DNA of 32,924 nt from Acidobacteriota bacterium (GCA_029263295.1 JAJCXT010000014.1:1-32924); one strand, 5' to 3'. Shown: positions 6,204-15,395, numbered from the stretch's first letter. Numbers and translations are program-made. Notes: generated by a model not told the origin, from the sequence alone.

Positions 6204-7028
6204 CTAGCGCTTGAAACCCGCTACGTAGCAGACCCAGGCCTCGTCGTTATCCGCGGTCTCTGCCTGGGTGTACACACCATCGCCCTCACCGCTCTCGGGG
6301 TCCGTGCCTTCCCAGTAAACCTTCGAGTCTGCGAATCCCGCGTCTGCCAACGCATCGCGGATTTCCGGGATCGTGTACATCCGCCACTCATAGGTGAAGG
6401 CGCGCTCGAGCTTGCTGCCGTCGGGAAACCTGAAATCGATGTAACAGGTCGCACGTTGTTGAACGGGGTCGAACTGGTCCTGGTCCCAGACGTAACTGAA
6501 GTCGTCGTACTCGGTCTCCTCACTCATTCGCGCCACGGACGCCGGGCCGCCGTACGCGTCGAGCAGCAACATCCCGGTTTTGCCCAGGTGCTCGTGGCAC
6601 GCACGGAAGTACGCCACGAGGTCGGGTCGCCGCTCGAACAGAAAGTACGAGAAGTTCTGCGCCATGACCACGTCGGCCGGGTCTGTGAGCGCGCTGCGTA
6701 CGTCCCCGTGCACGAGCCCCACCCGACGACGTGACTTCTTGGGCAGTGGGTCGACGTTGTGCGTCTGTCCCCAGTCGAGGGTCTCGCGATCGAGATCGAC
6801 TCCCCAGGCGATATTGCGAGGGTGCGCACGGACCCAGTCGCGACAGACGCCGGCCGTGCCGCAGAAATCCTCGCGCAGGACGAACGGACGCCGCGCGAAC
6901 TCGGACCGAAAGGTGTCGATCGCGAATTCGACATCGACTTCGGGCTCCTGCACCGCACGCTCGTAGAGCGCGTGCCTGTCCGCCAGGTCAGCCATCGTCG
7001 GTTTGTCCGCTTTCTTCCGCTTGCCCAT
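6204..7028 (-). CDS. Class I SAM-dependent methyltransferase
   Basis: 274 aa. The SAM-binding motif I is replaced by a variant seen in one methyltransferase group (LREDFCGTAGVCRDWV, about residues 51-66). It is followed by the acidic end of strand 2 (GVDLDRET), HGDVRSALTDPADVVMAQNF (motif III-IV area) and MLLLDAYGG (strand 5). The C-terminal half (YIDFRFPDGSKLERAF and EWRMYTIPEIRDALADAGF) has the usual late-fold helix and strand. The substrate is unknown. AGGAGG lies 11 bases before the ATG. It is divergent from the D-aminoacylase-like gene and separated by about 170 bases from the SPFH gene. Confidence 0.85.
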   Translation of the reverse strand: MGKRKKADKPTMADLADRHALYERAVQEPEVDVEFAIDTFRSEFARRPFVLREDFCGTAGVCRDWVRAHPRNIAWGVDLDRETLDWGQTHNVDPLPKKSRRRVGLVHGDVRSALTDPADVVMAQNFSYFLFERRPDLVAYFRACHEHLGKTGMLLLDAYGGPASVARMSEETEYDDFSYVWDQDQFDPVQQRATCYIDFRFPDGSKLERAFTYEWRMYTIPEIRDALADAGFADSKVYWEGTDPESGEGDGVYTQAETADNDEAWVCYVAGFKR

Positions 7029-7154
7029 CGCCGCGCGCGCCTCCTGTTCACGTCCTCACTAGCAGCCCGCGCAGTTTACGCGCCGCGGCGCCTTGCGGCC
7101 GCCTTTGACAGTCGCCATGCTACGGCCTGCCGCAACACCCACCGGAGAATACCG

Positions 7155-8909
7155 ATGAAACTGCGTCCCGCCGTGGCTCTGCTCACCCTCGTTCTTCTGG
7201 TCGGCGCCTGCACAGGCAGTGCGGCCGTCCGCTACGACACGATTCTCCGTGGCGGCACGGTGTACGACGGCAATGGCGGTGAGCCTTTCGTTGCCGACGT
7301 GGCGATCGAAGATGATCGCATCGCGATGATCGGCGACCTCAGTGCCGCTGTCAGTGACAACGAGGTTGATGTTGCCGGGCTCGCGGTCAGCCCGGGGTTC
7401 ATCAACATGCTCAGCTGGGCCGTCGATTCGCTTGTCATGGACGGACGTTCGCAGGGCGATATCCGGCAAGGCGTGACGCTCGAAGTGTTTGGCGAAGGCG
7501 TGTCGTACGGACCGCTGAGCGACGCCCAGAAAGAGGCTCTCGTGGCCAGCTGGATAGCCTCCAGCGACAGCGAGGACGAACTGCGGACCCGACTCGGCTT
7601 CGCCGCGGACGCCCCATTGGAGGTGCCGTGGACGACGCTGGGCCAATATCTCGAATTCCTCGTCGACAAGGGCATCAGCCCGAACGTGGCCTCCTTCGTA
7701 GGCGCCACGACGCTGCGCGTGCACCAGATCGGCTACGAGGATCGGCCGCCAACCGATGTCGAGCTCGCCACCATGCAGGAGCTCGTGCGGGAGGCGATGC
7801 TCGAGGGAGCGATGGGGATCGGTTCCTCCCTCATCTATGCGCCGGCGTTCTATGCCAGCACCGAGGAGTTGATCGCGCTCAACTCCGCTGCTAGCGAGTA
7901 CGGCGGCTTGTACATCTCCCACATGCGGTCTGAGGGCAATCGCTTGCTCGAGGCCGTCGACGAACTGCTGACGATCGCCCGCACGGCCGACGTAGCGGCG
8001 GAGATCTATCACCTCAAGGCCGGCGGACAAGAGAACTGGTCGAAGATGGACGAGGTGATCGCCAAGGTCGAGGCAGCGCGCGGCGAAGGCCTCGCGATCA
8101 CCGCCGACATGTACACGTACACGGCCGGCTCGACCGGCCTGGACGCGGCCATGCCGCCGTGGGTGCAGGAAGGCGGTTACGCGGCCTGGGCCGAGCGGTT
8201 GCGGGATCCCGCAACGCGTGCCCAGGTAAAGACAGAGATGACCACACCCACGAACGACTGGGAGAACCTCATGATGGCGGCGGGCCCTGAAGGCACGCTG
8301 CTGGTCGGCTTCCAGAACGAGGAGCTGCGGGCTCAGTACACTGGCAAGACGCTCGCCGAGGTCGCTGAGGCGCGCGGCACCCACTACGCCGAAACCGCGA
8401 TGGACCTCGTGGTCGAAGACGGCACCCGCGTACAGGTTGTCTATTTCCTCATGTCGGAGGAAAACGTCGAGAAGCAGATCGCCCTACCGTGGCTGTCGTT
8501 TGGCTCCGATGCCGGCTCATTGGCCACCACCGTGCCGTTCACGCTAACCAGCACCCACCCACGCGCCTACGGCAATTTCGCCCGGTTGCTGGGCCGCTAC
8601 GTGCGCGACCGTGAGGTAATCACGCTGCAGGAGGCGATCCGCAAGCTGGCCGCATTGCCCGCCGACAACCTCGGAATTACCGATCGCGGCCGCCTGGTTC
8701 CGGGACACTACGCCGATATCGCCGTATTCGACCCGGCGACCATCAGCGACCACGCCACGTATGAGACGCCCCACCAGTACTCCACGGGCATGGTGCATGT
8801 CTTCGTCAACGGTGGGCACGTGCTCAGGGATGGCGAGCATACCGGGGCGCTGCCCGGCCAGGTCGTACGAGGCCCCGGCTGGAATGGCGCGCGAGCTAGC
8901 GGTCAGTAG
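7155..8909 (+). CDS. D-aminoacylase-like amidohydrolase lipoprotein lacking the HxH metal motif
   Basis: 584 aa from the ATG at 7155, preceded by GGAG; the frame is open further upstream but overlaps the divergent methyltransferase gene. The signal ends in a lipobox (LVLLVGAC, Cys near residue 18). The fold follows N-acyl-D-amino-acid deacylases: RGGTVYDGNGG, SPGFINMLSWA, REAMLEGAMGIGSSLIYAPA, YISHMRSEGN, EIYHLKAGG, SFGSDAGSLA and the late DIAVFDP strand. The usual His-x-His after PGFID is replaced by NMLSW, and the Cys that binds metal in D-aminoacylase (GNCG) is replaced by GEG. The later His residues (ISHMRS, YHLKA) and the Asp (FGSDAG) remain. I believe a subfamily with this change exists, so it may be a natural variant and not a dead copy. 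The substrate is unknown. Confidence 0.85.
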   Translation: MKLRPAVALLTLVLLVGACTGSAAVRYDTILRGGTVYDGNGGEPFVADVAIEDDRIAMIGDLSAAVSDNEVDVAGLAVSPGFINMLSWAVDSLVMDGRSQGDIRQGVTLEVFGEGVSYGPLSDAQKEALVASWIASSDSEDELRTRLGFAADAPLEVPWTTLGQYLEFLVDKGISPNVASFVGATTLRVHQIGYEDRPPTDVELATMQELVREAMLEGAMGIGSSLIYAPAFYASTEELIALNSAASEYGGLYISHMRSEGNRLLEAVDELLTIARTADVAAEIYHLKAGGQENWSKMDEVIAKVEAARGEGLAITADMYTYTAGSTGLDAAMPPWVQEGGYAAWAERLRDPATRAQVKTEMTTPTNDWENLMMAAGPEGTLLVGFQNEELRAQYTGKTLAEVAEARGTHYAETAMDLVVEDGTRVQVVYFLMSEENVEKQIALPWLSFGSDAGSLATTVPFTLTSTHPRAYGNFARLLGRYVRDREVITLQEAIRKLAALPADNLGITDRGRLVPGHYADIAVFDPATISDHATYETPHQYSTGMVHVFVNGGHVLRDGEHTGALPGQVVRGPGWNGARASGQ

Positions 8910-9047
8910 CCAGCGTAGAATTGGGCGTCATCGCCTGTTACCGGGTCGCTAACACCAAACTCGCAAAAGTCATCGACCGCGTGCAACCGAAGCAGGCAGA
9001 ATAGTTGGGCACCCCCCGCCCTTCACGCCTCATCCCACGAGTCGAGC

Positions 9048-9872
9048 TTGACCATCCACCTTCGCCCACCGATCGCGCTCTTGTTGCTGGGTGCGATCGC
9101 CGCCGGCACCGCGTTGGCGGGCGCGCAGGCACCAGAACTGCCCGATAGGGTGCCGCTCGACATGAGCGTCTGGTATCGGCGCGACTACGCTCGCTGCAAC
9201 GGCGCCGGGCGAGTAACCAAGGGCGGCGACAGCATCACGATCCAGGCCGACCACTCTGCCCTCAAGTACTGGCAGGCGCCTACGCTCATTGGACCGCTAC
9301 CGATCAACGAGCGCTGGGGTTGGATTCGTCGTTGCGACCGTCCGCCGGGCGCATTCGCGGCCGAGGTTCGCAAACAGGACGCGCAGACGTTGATCCGAAT
9401 AGCCGACTACCCCTACATCACCTGGCGGTGGCGGATCGAAGGCACGGTGGACGACTCGCGCACGGCAAACTCCGCGGGGAAGATCCTCAGCGCCGGCGAT
9501 GACTTCGCGGCCAAGATTGGGTTTCAGATGCTTCCTAGAGACGGCGACGATCTACGCGAGATCGCGTACGTCTGGACGCGGAGTATTCCCGAAGGGACGA
9601 CGCTCGTGCAGGAAGCTGGGGCGCTGTTCTGGCATTTCAGCTTCTACCGGATCGTGGCCGAGAGCGGTGATGAGCATGTCGGCGAATGGCGTACCGAGAC
9701 CCGCAATCTCCTCGAGGAATACCGTCGCATCTGGCCTGACGAAGAACCCGGAGAGTTGATGCGGGTCTTCCTGATGACCGACGGCGACAACACCGGCACG
9801 ATAGCCACCGCGACCTACGCGGACATCGTGCTGCACCGCACCCGGCCCGAACGGCTAGACACCGATCGCTAG
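9048..9872 (+). CDS. Exported DUF3047-type protein
   Basis: 274 aa from a TTG start at 9048; the ribosome site is weak, so the start is uncertain. An N-terminal signal ([20 protein letters not shown]) suggests export. The core matches what I recall of DUF3047: [12 protein letters not shown], then [48 protein letters not shown] and [13 protein letters not shown]. It is probably a beta-sandwich, ligand-binding domain of unknown function. Two Cys residues (in RCNGAG and IRRCDRP) could form a disulfide in the periplasm. It lies between the D-aminoacylase-like gene and the YchF-type gene. Confidence 0.75.
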   Translation: MTIHLRPPIALLLLGAIAAGTALAGAQAPELPDRVPLDMSVWYRRDYARCNGAGRVTKGGDSITIQADHSALKYWQAPTLIGPLPINERWGWIRRCDRPPGAFAAEVRKQDAQTLIRIADYPYITWRWRIEGTVDDSRTANSAGKILSAGDDFAAKIGFQMLPRDGDDLREIAYVWTRSIPEGTTLVQEAGALFWHFSFYRIVAESGDEHVGEWRTETRNLLEEYRRIWPDEEPGELMRVFLMTDGDNTGTIATATYADIVLHRTRPERLDTDR

Positions 9873-9880
9873 CCAACCGA

Positions 9881-9894
9881 CTCCGCGTGCGGAG
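9881..9894 (+). other. Short GC-rich hairpin between the DUF3047 and YchF-type genes
   Basis: CTCCG (9881-9885) and CGGAG (9890-9894) form a 5-bp stem around a CGTG loop, 9 bases after the DUF3047 stop and 30 bases before the YchF-type ATG. No T-run follows, so it is at best a weak terminator or an mRNA-stabilising hairpin. Confidence 0.3.
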
Positions 9895-9924
9895 CCTGGC
9901 AGCGCGTAGTACGTTGCCCGGACC

Positions 9925-10971
9925 ATGAAGATCGGCCTCGTAGGATTTCCAGGCAGCGGCAAGACAACGGTGTTCAATGCCCTCACAGGGCTCGACGCGG
10001 ACACCGGCTACGGCGGCGCCAAACCCGGCACCAAGAACCTCGGTGTCGTGCGGGTTCCCGACCCGCGCGTGGACGCGTTGGCGGGGTTGTACTCCCCGAA
10101 GAAGACTACCTACGCGGAGATCACGTTCTGCGACATCGCCGGTGGCACCGGCAGTCGGGAACTGGATCGTTCCGTGCTCAACTCGATGCGCGAGATGGAC
10201 GCCATCTGCCAGGTGCTATGCGCCTTTGATAGTCCGACAGCCACCGAGCCGGCCGATCCAGGCCGTGAGCTGAGCGATCTACAGATCGAGACCGTTCTGG
10301 CGGATCTCGAGATCGTCGAGCGTCTGGCGCACCGTTTGCGCAAGGACCGCTCGGACCCGCAGTTACTCAAGCTCCTCGAGCGCATCCTTGAACACCTCGA
10401 GAACGAGCAGCCCGTGCGCTCGCTGGGGCTTGACGCCAACGAACGCAAGGCTGTTTCCGGTTACCAGTTTCTGTCGCTCAAACCGCTACTGCTGGTGCTC
10501 AACGTCGCCGAGGATGCGGTGGCGGAAGAGCCCGCGCCGGAGTTGGTCGCAGCGGCGGCAGCCGCCGGTAGTGGCCTCGTGCCCCTGTCGGCCCAGGTGG
10601 AAATGGACATCGCCCAGATGCCCGCGGCAGACCGATCGGAGTTCTACGAGGAGCTCGGCCTTGGCGAACCTGCCAGTCACCGGTTCGTGCGCGCGGCCTT
10701 CGGGCTCTTGCGGTTGGCAACCATGCTCACCGCGGGTCCTGACGAATGCAGAGCCTGGCCGGTGCGCATGGGCAGCACGGCGCCAGTGGCCGCCGGCAAG
10801 ATCCACTCTGACATCGAACGCGGCTTCATCCGTGCTGAGGTAACCCGCTGGGACGACCTCGTCGAGTTGGGCTCCGAAGCCAAGTGCCGCGAAGCGGGCA
10901 AGCTACGCGTCGAAGGGCGCGACTACGTCGTCCAGGACGGCGACGTGTGCCACTTCCGCTTCAACGTCTGA
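9925..10971 (+). CDS. YchF/Ola1-family P-loop ATPase with TGS domain
   Basis: 348 aa, close to the usual 360. The P-loop is GFPGSGKT (7-14), where typical YchF has GLPNVGKS. The switch motif is DIAGG (70-74). The base-specificity motif is NVAE (193-196), the NxxE form that makes YchF prefer ATP over GTP. A helical coiled-coil arm occupies about residues 115-165. The C-terminal TGS domain is typical ([20 protein letters not shown], then [20 protein letters not shown]). YchF binds ribosomes and is linked to stress responses. Because of the P-loop change, this could be a second, divergent YchF paralogue and not the housekeeping copy. Confidence 0.85.
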   Translation: MKIGLVGFPGSGKTTVFNALTGLDADTGYGGAKPGTKNLGVVRVPDPRVDALAGLYSPKKTTYAEITFCDIAGGTGSRELDRSVLNSMREMDAICQVLCAFDSPTATEPADPGRELSDLQIETVLADLEIVERLAHRLRKDRSDPQLLKLLERILEHLENEQPVRSLGLDANERKAVSGYQFLSLKPLLLVLNVAEDAVAEEPAPELVAAAAAAGSGLVPLSAQVEMDIAQMPAADRSEFYEELGLGEPASHRFVRAAFGLLRLATMLTAGPDECRAWPVRMGSTAPVAAGKIHSDIERGFIRAEVTRWDDLVELGSEAKCREAGKLRVEGRDYVVQDGDVCHFRFNV

Positions 10972-11006
10972 CCCGGGCGTCCACAGCAGGTTTCCGCCGC
11001 GTTCTG

Positions 11007-11621
11007 TTACCGCGCCGCGTCGACCAGCTGCAGGATCCGGCCGAGCAGAGCGTCGTGAACCGCGTCGGGCTCTTCGCTCGCGTCGACGGTCTCGATAGCG
11101 GTCTCGTCGACGAAGCCAAGGTACAGCTCACGTACCTTCTCGAGATACTCGCGCCCCTCGAAACTGTTGGCCTGACCACGCGACTCGGCGATTCGCCGCA
11201 GCGCGATATCGACGGGTAGGTCGAGAATCAGCGTAAGGTCGGGGCGCGGCGCGATCGCCTCGTTCTTCGCTCGGATCATCAGTGGGTCGAGGCCGAGCGC
11301 GCCCTGATACACAACAGAAGAAAGGTAGTAGCGGTCCATCACAACGTGGCGCCCGGCCGCGATCGCCGGCTCGATGTTGTCGCGAACATCGATGCGCCGA
11401 TCTTCGAGGAAGAGATGCATCTCTTCCTCCGGGGTGATGTCTCGGCCCTCCACAAAGACGCGGCGTAGCTCACGGCCGAACTCGCTGTCCCCGGGCTCAC
11501 GGAATGTCACCGCGCGCTCCCCATGCTCGACCAGCGCTGCGACGAGCCTGTGAGCCTGGGTGGACTTGCCGCAGCCGTCGATCCCCTCGAGAGCGACTAG
11601 CAGCCCGTGTTTCGGCGTCAT
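11007..11621 (-). CDS. tmk: Thymidylate kinase
   Basis: 204 aa. Phosphorylates dTMP to dTDP with ATP. The P-loop is GIDGCGKST (13-21), followed by FREPGDSEFGRELR for dTMP binding, the DRY motif at 96-98 (VMDRYYLSSVVYQG) and RIAESRGQANSFEGREYLEKV in the LID region. The signature EPGxxxxG is present with Asp in place of the more common Gly (EPGDSEFG). The start ATG is at 11621. It is convergent with the YchF-type gene and divergent from the DUF1028 gene; no holB or other replication gene is next to it. Confidence 0.93.
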   Translation of the reverse strand: MTPKHGLLVALEGIDGCGKSTQAHRLVAALVEHGERAVTFREPGDSEFGRELRRVFVEGRDITPEEEMHLFLEDRRIDVRDNIEPAIAAGRHVVMDRYYLSSVVYQGALGLDPLMIRAKNEAIAPRPDLTLILDLPVDIALRRIAESRGQANSFEGREYLEKVRELYLGFVDETAIETVDASEEPDAVHDALLGRILQLVDAAR

Positions 11622-11664
11622 GTTCTGTTTCCAGGTCTATACTCGCGAATCGGACTCGGCATTT

Positions 11665-11677
11665 TCACACACTGTGA
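11665..11677. promoter_or_regulatory. Inverted repeat in the tmk/DUF1028 divergent gap
   Basis: TCACA-CAC-TGTGA is a perfect 5+3+5 inverted repeat directly before the ribosome site (GAGGA, 11676-11680) of the DUF1028 gene. It could be a regulator site, or it could form a small hairpin in the mRNA leader. A TATACT sequence at 11638-11643 could be the -10 of the same gene, but no convincing -35 was found. Confidence 0.3.
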
Positions 11678-11686
11678 GGAATACGG

Positions 11687-12763
11687 ATGACGCCAACCAC
11701 CCGCCGCGGACTCGTCCTCTGCGCGATCATCCCAGTAGCCTTCGTGAGCGGCGCCCTGTTCACCGCGTCGCCAAGCGACACCGAGCGACAACCGGGTGCC
11801 ACGGGTCACGCTCCGGCGACACCGCGCGTCCCCGAATTGGTGGCCACTTTCTCCATCGTCGGATTCGACCCGGACACGGGTGACCTCGGGATCGCGGTGC
11901 AATCCAAGTTCTTCGCCGTCGGAGCCGTGGTTCCCTGGGCCCGCGCCGGCGTGGGGGCCATCGCAACACAGTCGTACGCCAACACCGCCTTTGGACCCGA
12001 CGGACTGGACCTGCTGGCCTCTGGCGAGGCCGCCGAGGATGCCCTGAACCAGTTGCTTGAGGGAGATCCCGGCAAGGCGCAGCGGCAACTCGGAGTCGTC
12101 GACGCTCAGGGCCGGGCGGCGACGTTCACCGGCGAGTCATGCCTGCCGTGGGCCGGCGGACGAACGGGCGAACACTACGCCGCGCAGGGCAACATCCTGG
12201 CCGGGCCCGGAGTTGTCGACGCGATGGCTGATACGTTCGAGAGTAGCTCTGGCGATCTCGGCGGTCGCCTCCTGGCGGCGCTCGCGGCCGGACAAGCGGC
12301 TGGTGGCGACGCCCGCGGCCGGCAATCGGCTGCCCTCGTTGTCGTCCGGGAAGACGGCGGCTACGGCGGCTATAACGATCGTTATGTTGATCTCCGCGTC
12401 GACGATCACACCGCGCCGATCCGCGAGTTGCGCCGGCTGTTCCACATCCGACTGGCACGCGTCGCGATGGACGCCGCAGGGCGAGCGCTGGGCGACGGCG
12501 ACCATGACCTCGCGCTGAGCGCCGCCCGGCGTGCCCTCGAATACCACCGCGAGGACGGCGCCGCATGGCTGACACTCGCGCGCGTTCACGTCGCGCGTGG
12601 CGAGCTAGCAGAAGCCGGAGAAGCCGGCCGTCAGTCTCTGCTCCGGGATCCCTGGCTCAAGAGCGCGGCTCTGCGCGGCATGGTCGACAAGGCACTCATC
12701 GAACGTTTGTTACAGGTGGAGGTCTTCGCGCGCCTCTGGGAGTCAATCGAGGCGGACCTCTAG
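11687..12763 (+). CDS. Exported DUF1028 (Ntn-hydrolase-like) protein with C-terminal TPR region
   Basis: 358 aa. GAGGA precedes the ATG by 6 bases. The N-terminal hydrophobic segment (about residues 7-27) is a signal or anchor. The DUF1028 core begins near residue 52: ATFSIVGFDPDTGDLGIAVQ, SKFFAVGAVVPWARAGVGAI, ATQSYANTAFGPDGLDLL, GNILAGPGVVDAMADTF, with YVDLRVDDHTAPIRELRRLF closing it. This family belongs to the Ntn-hydrolase fold and is often fused to TPR repeats. Here about residues 245-320 look like two TPRs (ALGDGDHDLALSAARRALEY and WLTLARVHVARGELAEAGEA). The reaction is unknown. Confidence 0.88.
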   Translation: MTPTTRRGLVLCAIIPVAFVSGALFTASPSDTERQPGATGHAPATPRVPELVATFSIVGFDPDTGDLGIAVQSKFFAVGAVVPWARAGVGAIATQSYANTAFGPDGLDLLASGEAAEDALNQLLEGDPGKAQRQLGVVDAQGRAATFTGESCLPWAGGRTGEHYAAQGNILAGPGVVDAMADTFESSSGDLGGRLLAALAAGQAAGGDARGRQSAALVVVREDGGYGGYNDRYVDLRVDDHTAPIRELRRLFHIRLARVAMDAAGRALGDGDHDLALSAARRALEYHREDGAAWLTLARVHVARGELAEAGEAGRQSLLRDPWLKSAALRGMVDKALIERLLQVEVFARLWESIEADL

Positions 12764-12791
12764 CGGCGCGAGTTCTGGCGGCCGCTCCAAC

Positions 12792-14606
12792 CTACTCCGC
12801 CAGCGCCGACTCCGTCGCGGCGCCGAAAAGCCCGAACTCCAGCACGTCGATGCTGGTCTCCGCCCCCGGGCGGATGAGATAGGGCGTGACAATCAGCGCC
12901 ATACCCACCACTGAGGACAGTTCGTTGTCGCCCAGCGTTCCTTCGATCACACCTTCGTCGCCAGGACCAAGGCGCCGGAAGGAGGACCACACCACCCCGG
13001 TCGACGAGATCGATGGCAACACAGCTACAACACGTTCCCATGTGGTCTGCTGTCCGGTGACGTCTCGCGACCAGAGTTGTAACGCCACTCGCCACTCGCG
13101 CTCGCTGCCCAGACGCAGGCTCAATCCATTGAACGAAGACCAATCGGCACTCCCGTCGGGCCGCCAGGCAACGGCCGAATGGATATTCTGTTGTTCCTGT
13201 CGCGGGATACGAAACTGCCAACGTAGCCCTTCCGATAGTGGCCCCAGGGCGCTCATCGACCGCTCGTCGGATTCGGCCGCCCACCCCGGCTGGGCCAATA
13301 GGGACCGGGTGATCGGAGGTCCTGGCGGAGGCGGCACCATGAAGCGCCTGCCTTCCGCGATCACCTGCCGCGGCCACAGGTAAACAGGATTGCTCAGGAT
13401 CCAGGGCATCGAGCCATCGCGCCCCGCGCCCGCCGGTCCGTCGGTGCGGAACACCTGCACTCGATACGTGCCCGCCTGTCTCGTCGAGTACTGAAGGTCA
13501 TCACCCTCCCGCGAGGCGATCGGCTCCCCGTCGCGGACCAGTTCGATCCGATAGCTGCCGGCCCCGCCTAGCCCAGCCGTGAACGTCCACTCGCTATCGG
13601 CCATGGCCACCGCCGCGCCCGGCCCAATCGGGCGCCCACCCCGACCTGCGTCCGCCCGTCGCACTGTGAACTCGAACCCGGGCGCCTTGCCGGCCGCCTC
13701 GACGATCACCACCGATTCGCCGCGGCCCAGAGCCTCCTCCACTCGCAGCGCCGCGACACGCGCATCACCGCCAGACGATTCCTCGCGACTTCGCTCCAGC
13801 CAGACCGTCGTCGTGAGAGCGCCCATCGCGTGTTCGTACGTAGGCATCCCGAGAAACTGTGGTCCGTGGGCGTCGACGCCACCGACGATACTCAGCCGCC
13901 GTGGCCAGGGTGCTGCGTCGGAGGCTGTGTGTTGGTCCCACGCGGCCAGGCTCGCGGGAACCTCGGTCAGCGCGAGCAATAAGGTGGCTGCCGGGCTAGC
14001 GGGATAAGCGAGGGCGGCTCTCGCCAGCGGCGCCCAGGCGCCGTCTACGAGCCTCTCGAGCGCGCCGGCCAGGTTGGGGATCTCGAGTCCATCGACGGTG
14101 TTGTAGCCGCCCCGCCACGCATTCCGTATCGCCTCGGGGTGCGCGACGATCGCCGCTCCCCCGAGTCGCCGAACGTCGGTGATTGCCTGTCGCGCGGTCG
14201 GCCCCATGGCGTAACGATGCGACTGTGTTCCGATCGACAGCAGGTGGCCCTCGTCGAGACTGGTTTCCTCGGCGAAGAGAATCAGTACTCCGTCTACCCA
14301 ACGCGGACGTCGTGGTTCTTCTGCGCGCCCTGCACGAATGTGGTCGCTGAGTACGACGAAGTCGAGACCGATGGCCTTGGCCGCAGCGGCGATCTCGCCA
14401 ACGGTCCCAGTGGCATCACCTGACGCCACCGTGTGCACGTGAACCGCGCCGCGCCATGGCCAGCCCAACGACATCTCGCCAGCCGGTGCCGCCCCACGAA
14501 CCGGTGGCACGTAGCCGAGCACGCCCGCGCCCCAGACCCAGCCGCCCCACAGTGCGACCGTCACCAGTACGGCCAATAGCGGTATGGCGACCCAGCGGGC
14601 GCGCAC
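12792..14606 (-). CDS. PHP-domain metal-dependent phosphoesterase-like protein, membrane-anchored
   Basis: 604 aa from a GTG at 14606. An N-terminal membrane segment spans about residues 7-30. The PHP domain carries HVH (56-58), SDH (87-89), an acidic pair near 113-114, AHPE (155-158) and GVDAHG with D245 and H247, so the metal site looks complete. The C-terminal 300 residues form beta-rich domains with no name I recognise (about 340-410 and 460-600, ending in DVLEFGLFG); they resemble carbohydrate-binding or jelly-roll folds. The gene follows the MBL-fold gene by 8 bases and probably shares its mRNA. The substrate could be a phosphoester outside the cell; this is inference. Confidence 0.85.
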   Translation of the reverse strand: MRARWVAIPLLAVLVTVALWGGWVWGAGVLGYVPPVRGAAPAGEMSLGWPWRGAVHVHTVASGDATGTVGEIAAAAKAIGLDFVVLSDHIRAGRAEEPRRPRWVDGVLILFAEETSLDEGHLLSIGTQSHRYAMGPTARQAITDVRRLGGAAIVAHPEAIRNAWRGGYNTVDGLEIPNLAGALERLVDGAWAPLARAALAYPASPAATLLLALTEVPASLAAWDQHTASDAAPWPRRLSIVGGVDAHGPQFLGMPTYEHAMGALTTTVWLERSREESSGGDARVAALRVEEALGRGESVVIVEAAGKAPGFEFTVRRADAGRGGRPIGPGAAVAMADSEWTFTAGLGGAGSYRIELVRDGEPIASREGDDLQYSTRQAGTYRVQVFRTDGPAGAGRDGSMPWILSNPVYLWPRQVIAEGRRFMVPPPPGPPITRSLLAQPGWAAESDERSMSALGPLSEGLRWQFRIPRQEQQNIHSAVAWRPDGSADWSSFNGLSLRLGSEREWRVALQLWSRDVTGQQTTWERVVAVLPSISSTGVVWSSFRRLGPGDEGVIEGTLGDNELSSVVGMALIVTPYLIRPGAETSIDVLEFGLFGAATESALAE

Positions 14607-14614
14607 GGGGCTAG

Positions 14615-15247
14615 CTACTCTCCCGCGAACGCGGGGTCGCGCTGCAGCGCGTGCACGGTTACACGTGTCAGGTTGCCGAAGAGTTCAGGGTCGATGTCGT
14701 CGCCGAGCGTACCGTAGTGCATCGGCACGACGACCTGCGGTGCGATGCTGTTGGCGGCGGCGGCGGCCTCCACCACGTTCATCGTCTCGCCGCCTGAAAT
14801 GGGCAAGCACGCAACGTCTACCTGCAGACCACGCATCTCTGGAATGTAGTCGGTGTCACCAGCGTGATAGAAACGCGTGCCGTCGATCTGGACTACGTAG
14901 CCTACCCAGGCATTGTCCCGCCCGTGCATGCGGCTCTTGCGAGTGTACGCAGGGATCGCCTCAATCCGCGCGCCTTGGAGTTCCACCCGCGTGCCGGGCT
15001 CCACGATACGTCGCGAGCCGGGCAGGCTGCGTAGAGCCGTGAGGCAGTCGGCGGTACAGAGAATCTGAGTGTCTTCACCCACGACGTGCCGCAGCGCTTC
15101 GGGCGAGCAGTGGTCATAGTGCGGATGGGTCAGCAACACCAAGTCCGCCACCGGACCAGCGCCGATGCGGAACGGATCGATGTAGATGCGCGGTGGGCCT
15201 GCGTAGAAGAATCCTGCGTGTCCGAGCCATGTGAGCTTTTCGAGCAT
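14615..15247 (-). CDS. MBL-fold metal-dependent hydrolase (UlaG-like)
   Basis: 210 aa, ATG at 15247 with AAGGGG 9 bases upstream. The metallo-beta-lactamase motif is THPHYDH (H41, H43, D45, H46), with a further His-Gly-Asp at 128-131 (YHAGDTDY) and H177 (VPMHYGT). The short form with LGHAGFF and YIDPF near the start is typical of the UlaG/YtnP-like L-ascorbate-6-phosphate lactonase-like group, many of whose members have unknown substrates. No signal peptide is seen, so it should be cytoplasmic. It is the first gene of a pair with the PHP protein. Confidence 0.9.
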   Translation of the reverse strand: MLEKLTWLGHAGFFYAGPPRIYIDPFRIGAGPVADLVLLTHPHYDHCSPEALRHVVGEDTQILCTADCLTALRSLPGSRRIVEPGTRVELQGARIEAIPAYTRKSRMHGRDNAWVGYVVQIDGTRFYHAGDTDYIPEMRGLQVDVACLPISGGETMNVVEAAAAANSIAPQVVVPMHYGTLGDDIDPELFGNLTRVTVHALQRDPAFAGE

Positions 15248-15366
15248 CGTCGTACCCCTTAACGACTGGCGCGTGACCGTCGGTCGCAGACCGCCCTCGC
15301 AGTGCCCGGAGGGGCCCGCCAGCGGACAGTAGCCACGCCCTGTATCGATGTCAACAGTAGGCTTTC

Positions 15367-15395
15367 TTGTGAGTGCCCGTGGACGGACCTATAAT
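15367..15395 (+). promoter_or_regulatory. Sigma-70-type promoter for the HTH/TPR-glmU-glmS run
   Basis: TTGTGA (15367-15372), a 17-base spacer, and a perfect TATAAT (15390-15395). Transcription should start near 15402, about 58 bases before the first ATG. It faces away from the divergent MBL-fold gene. It would drive the HTH/TPR gene and, by close spacing, glmU and glmS. Confidence 0.7.

Noticed and set aside
6759-7154. Upstream extension of the D-aminoacylase-like frame
   Set aside because: It overlaps the divergent methyltransferase gene, and the ATG at 7155 has a ribosome site and starts a clear lipoprotein signal.
7059-8384. 441-aa open frame on the minus strand
   Set aside because: Antisense to the D-aminoacylase-like gene; His/Arg/Gly-rich composition and no recognisable motif.
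10103-10110. GACTACCT inside the YchF-type gene as a sigma promoter
   Set aside because: No TGTAAGG-like word 17 bases upstream, and it is inside a coding sequence.
11233-11242. GTAAGGTC inside tmk as a third sigma promoter copy
   Set aside because: No ACTACCT-like word at the right distance, and it is inside a gene.
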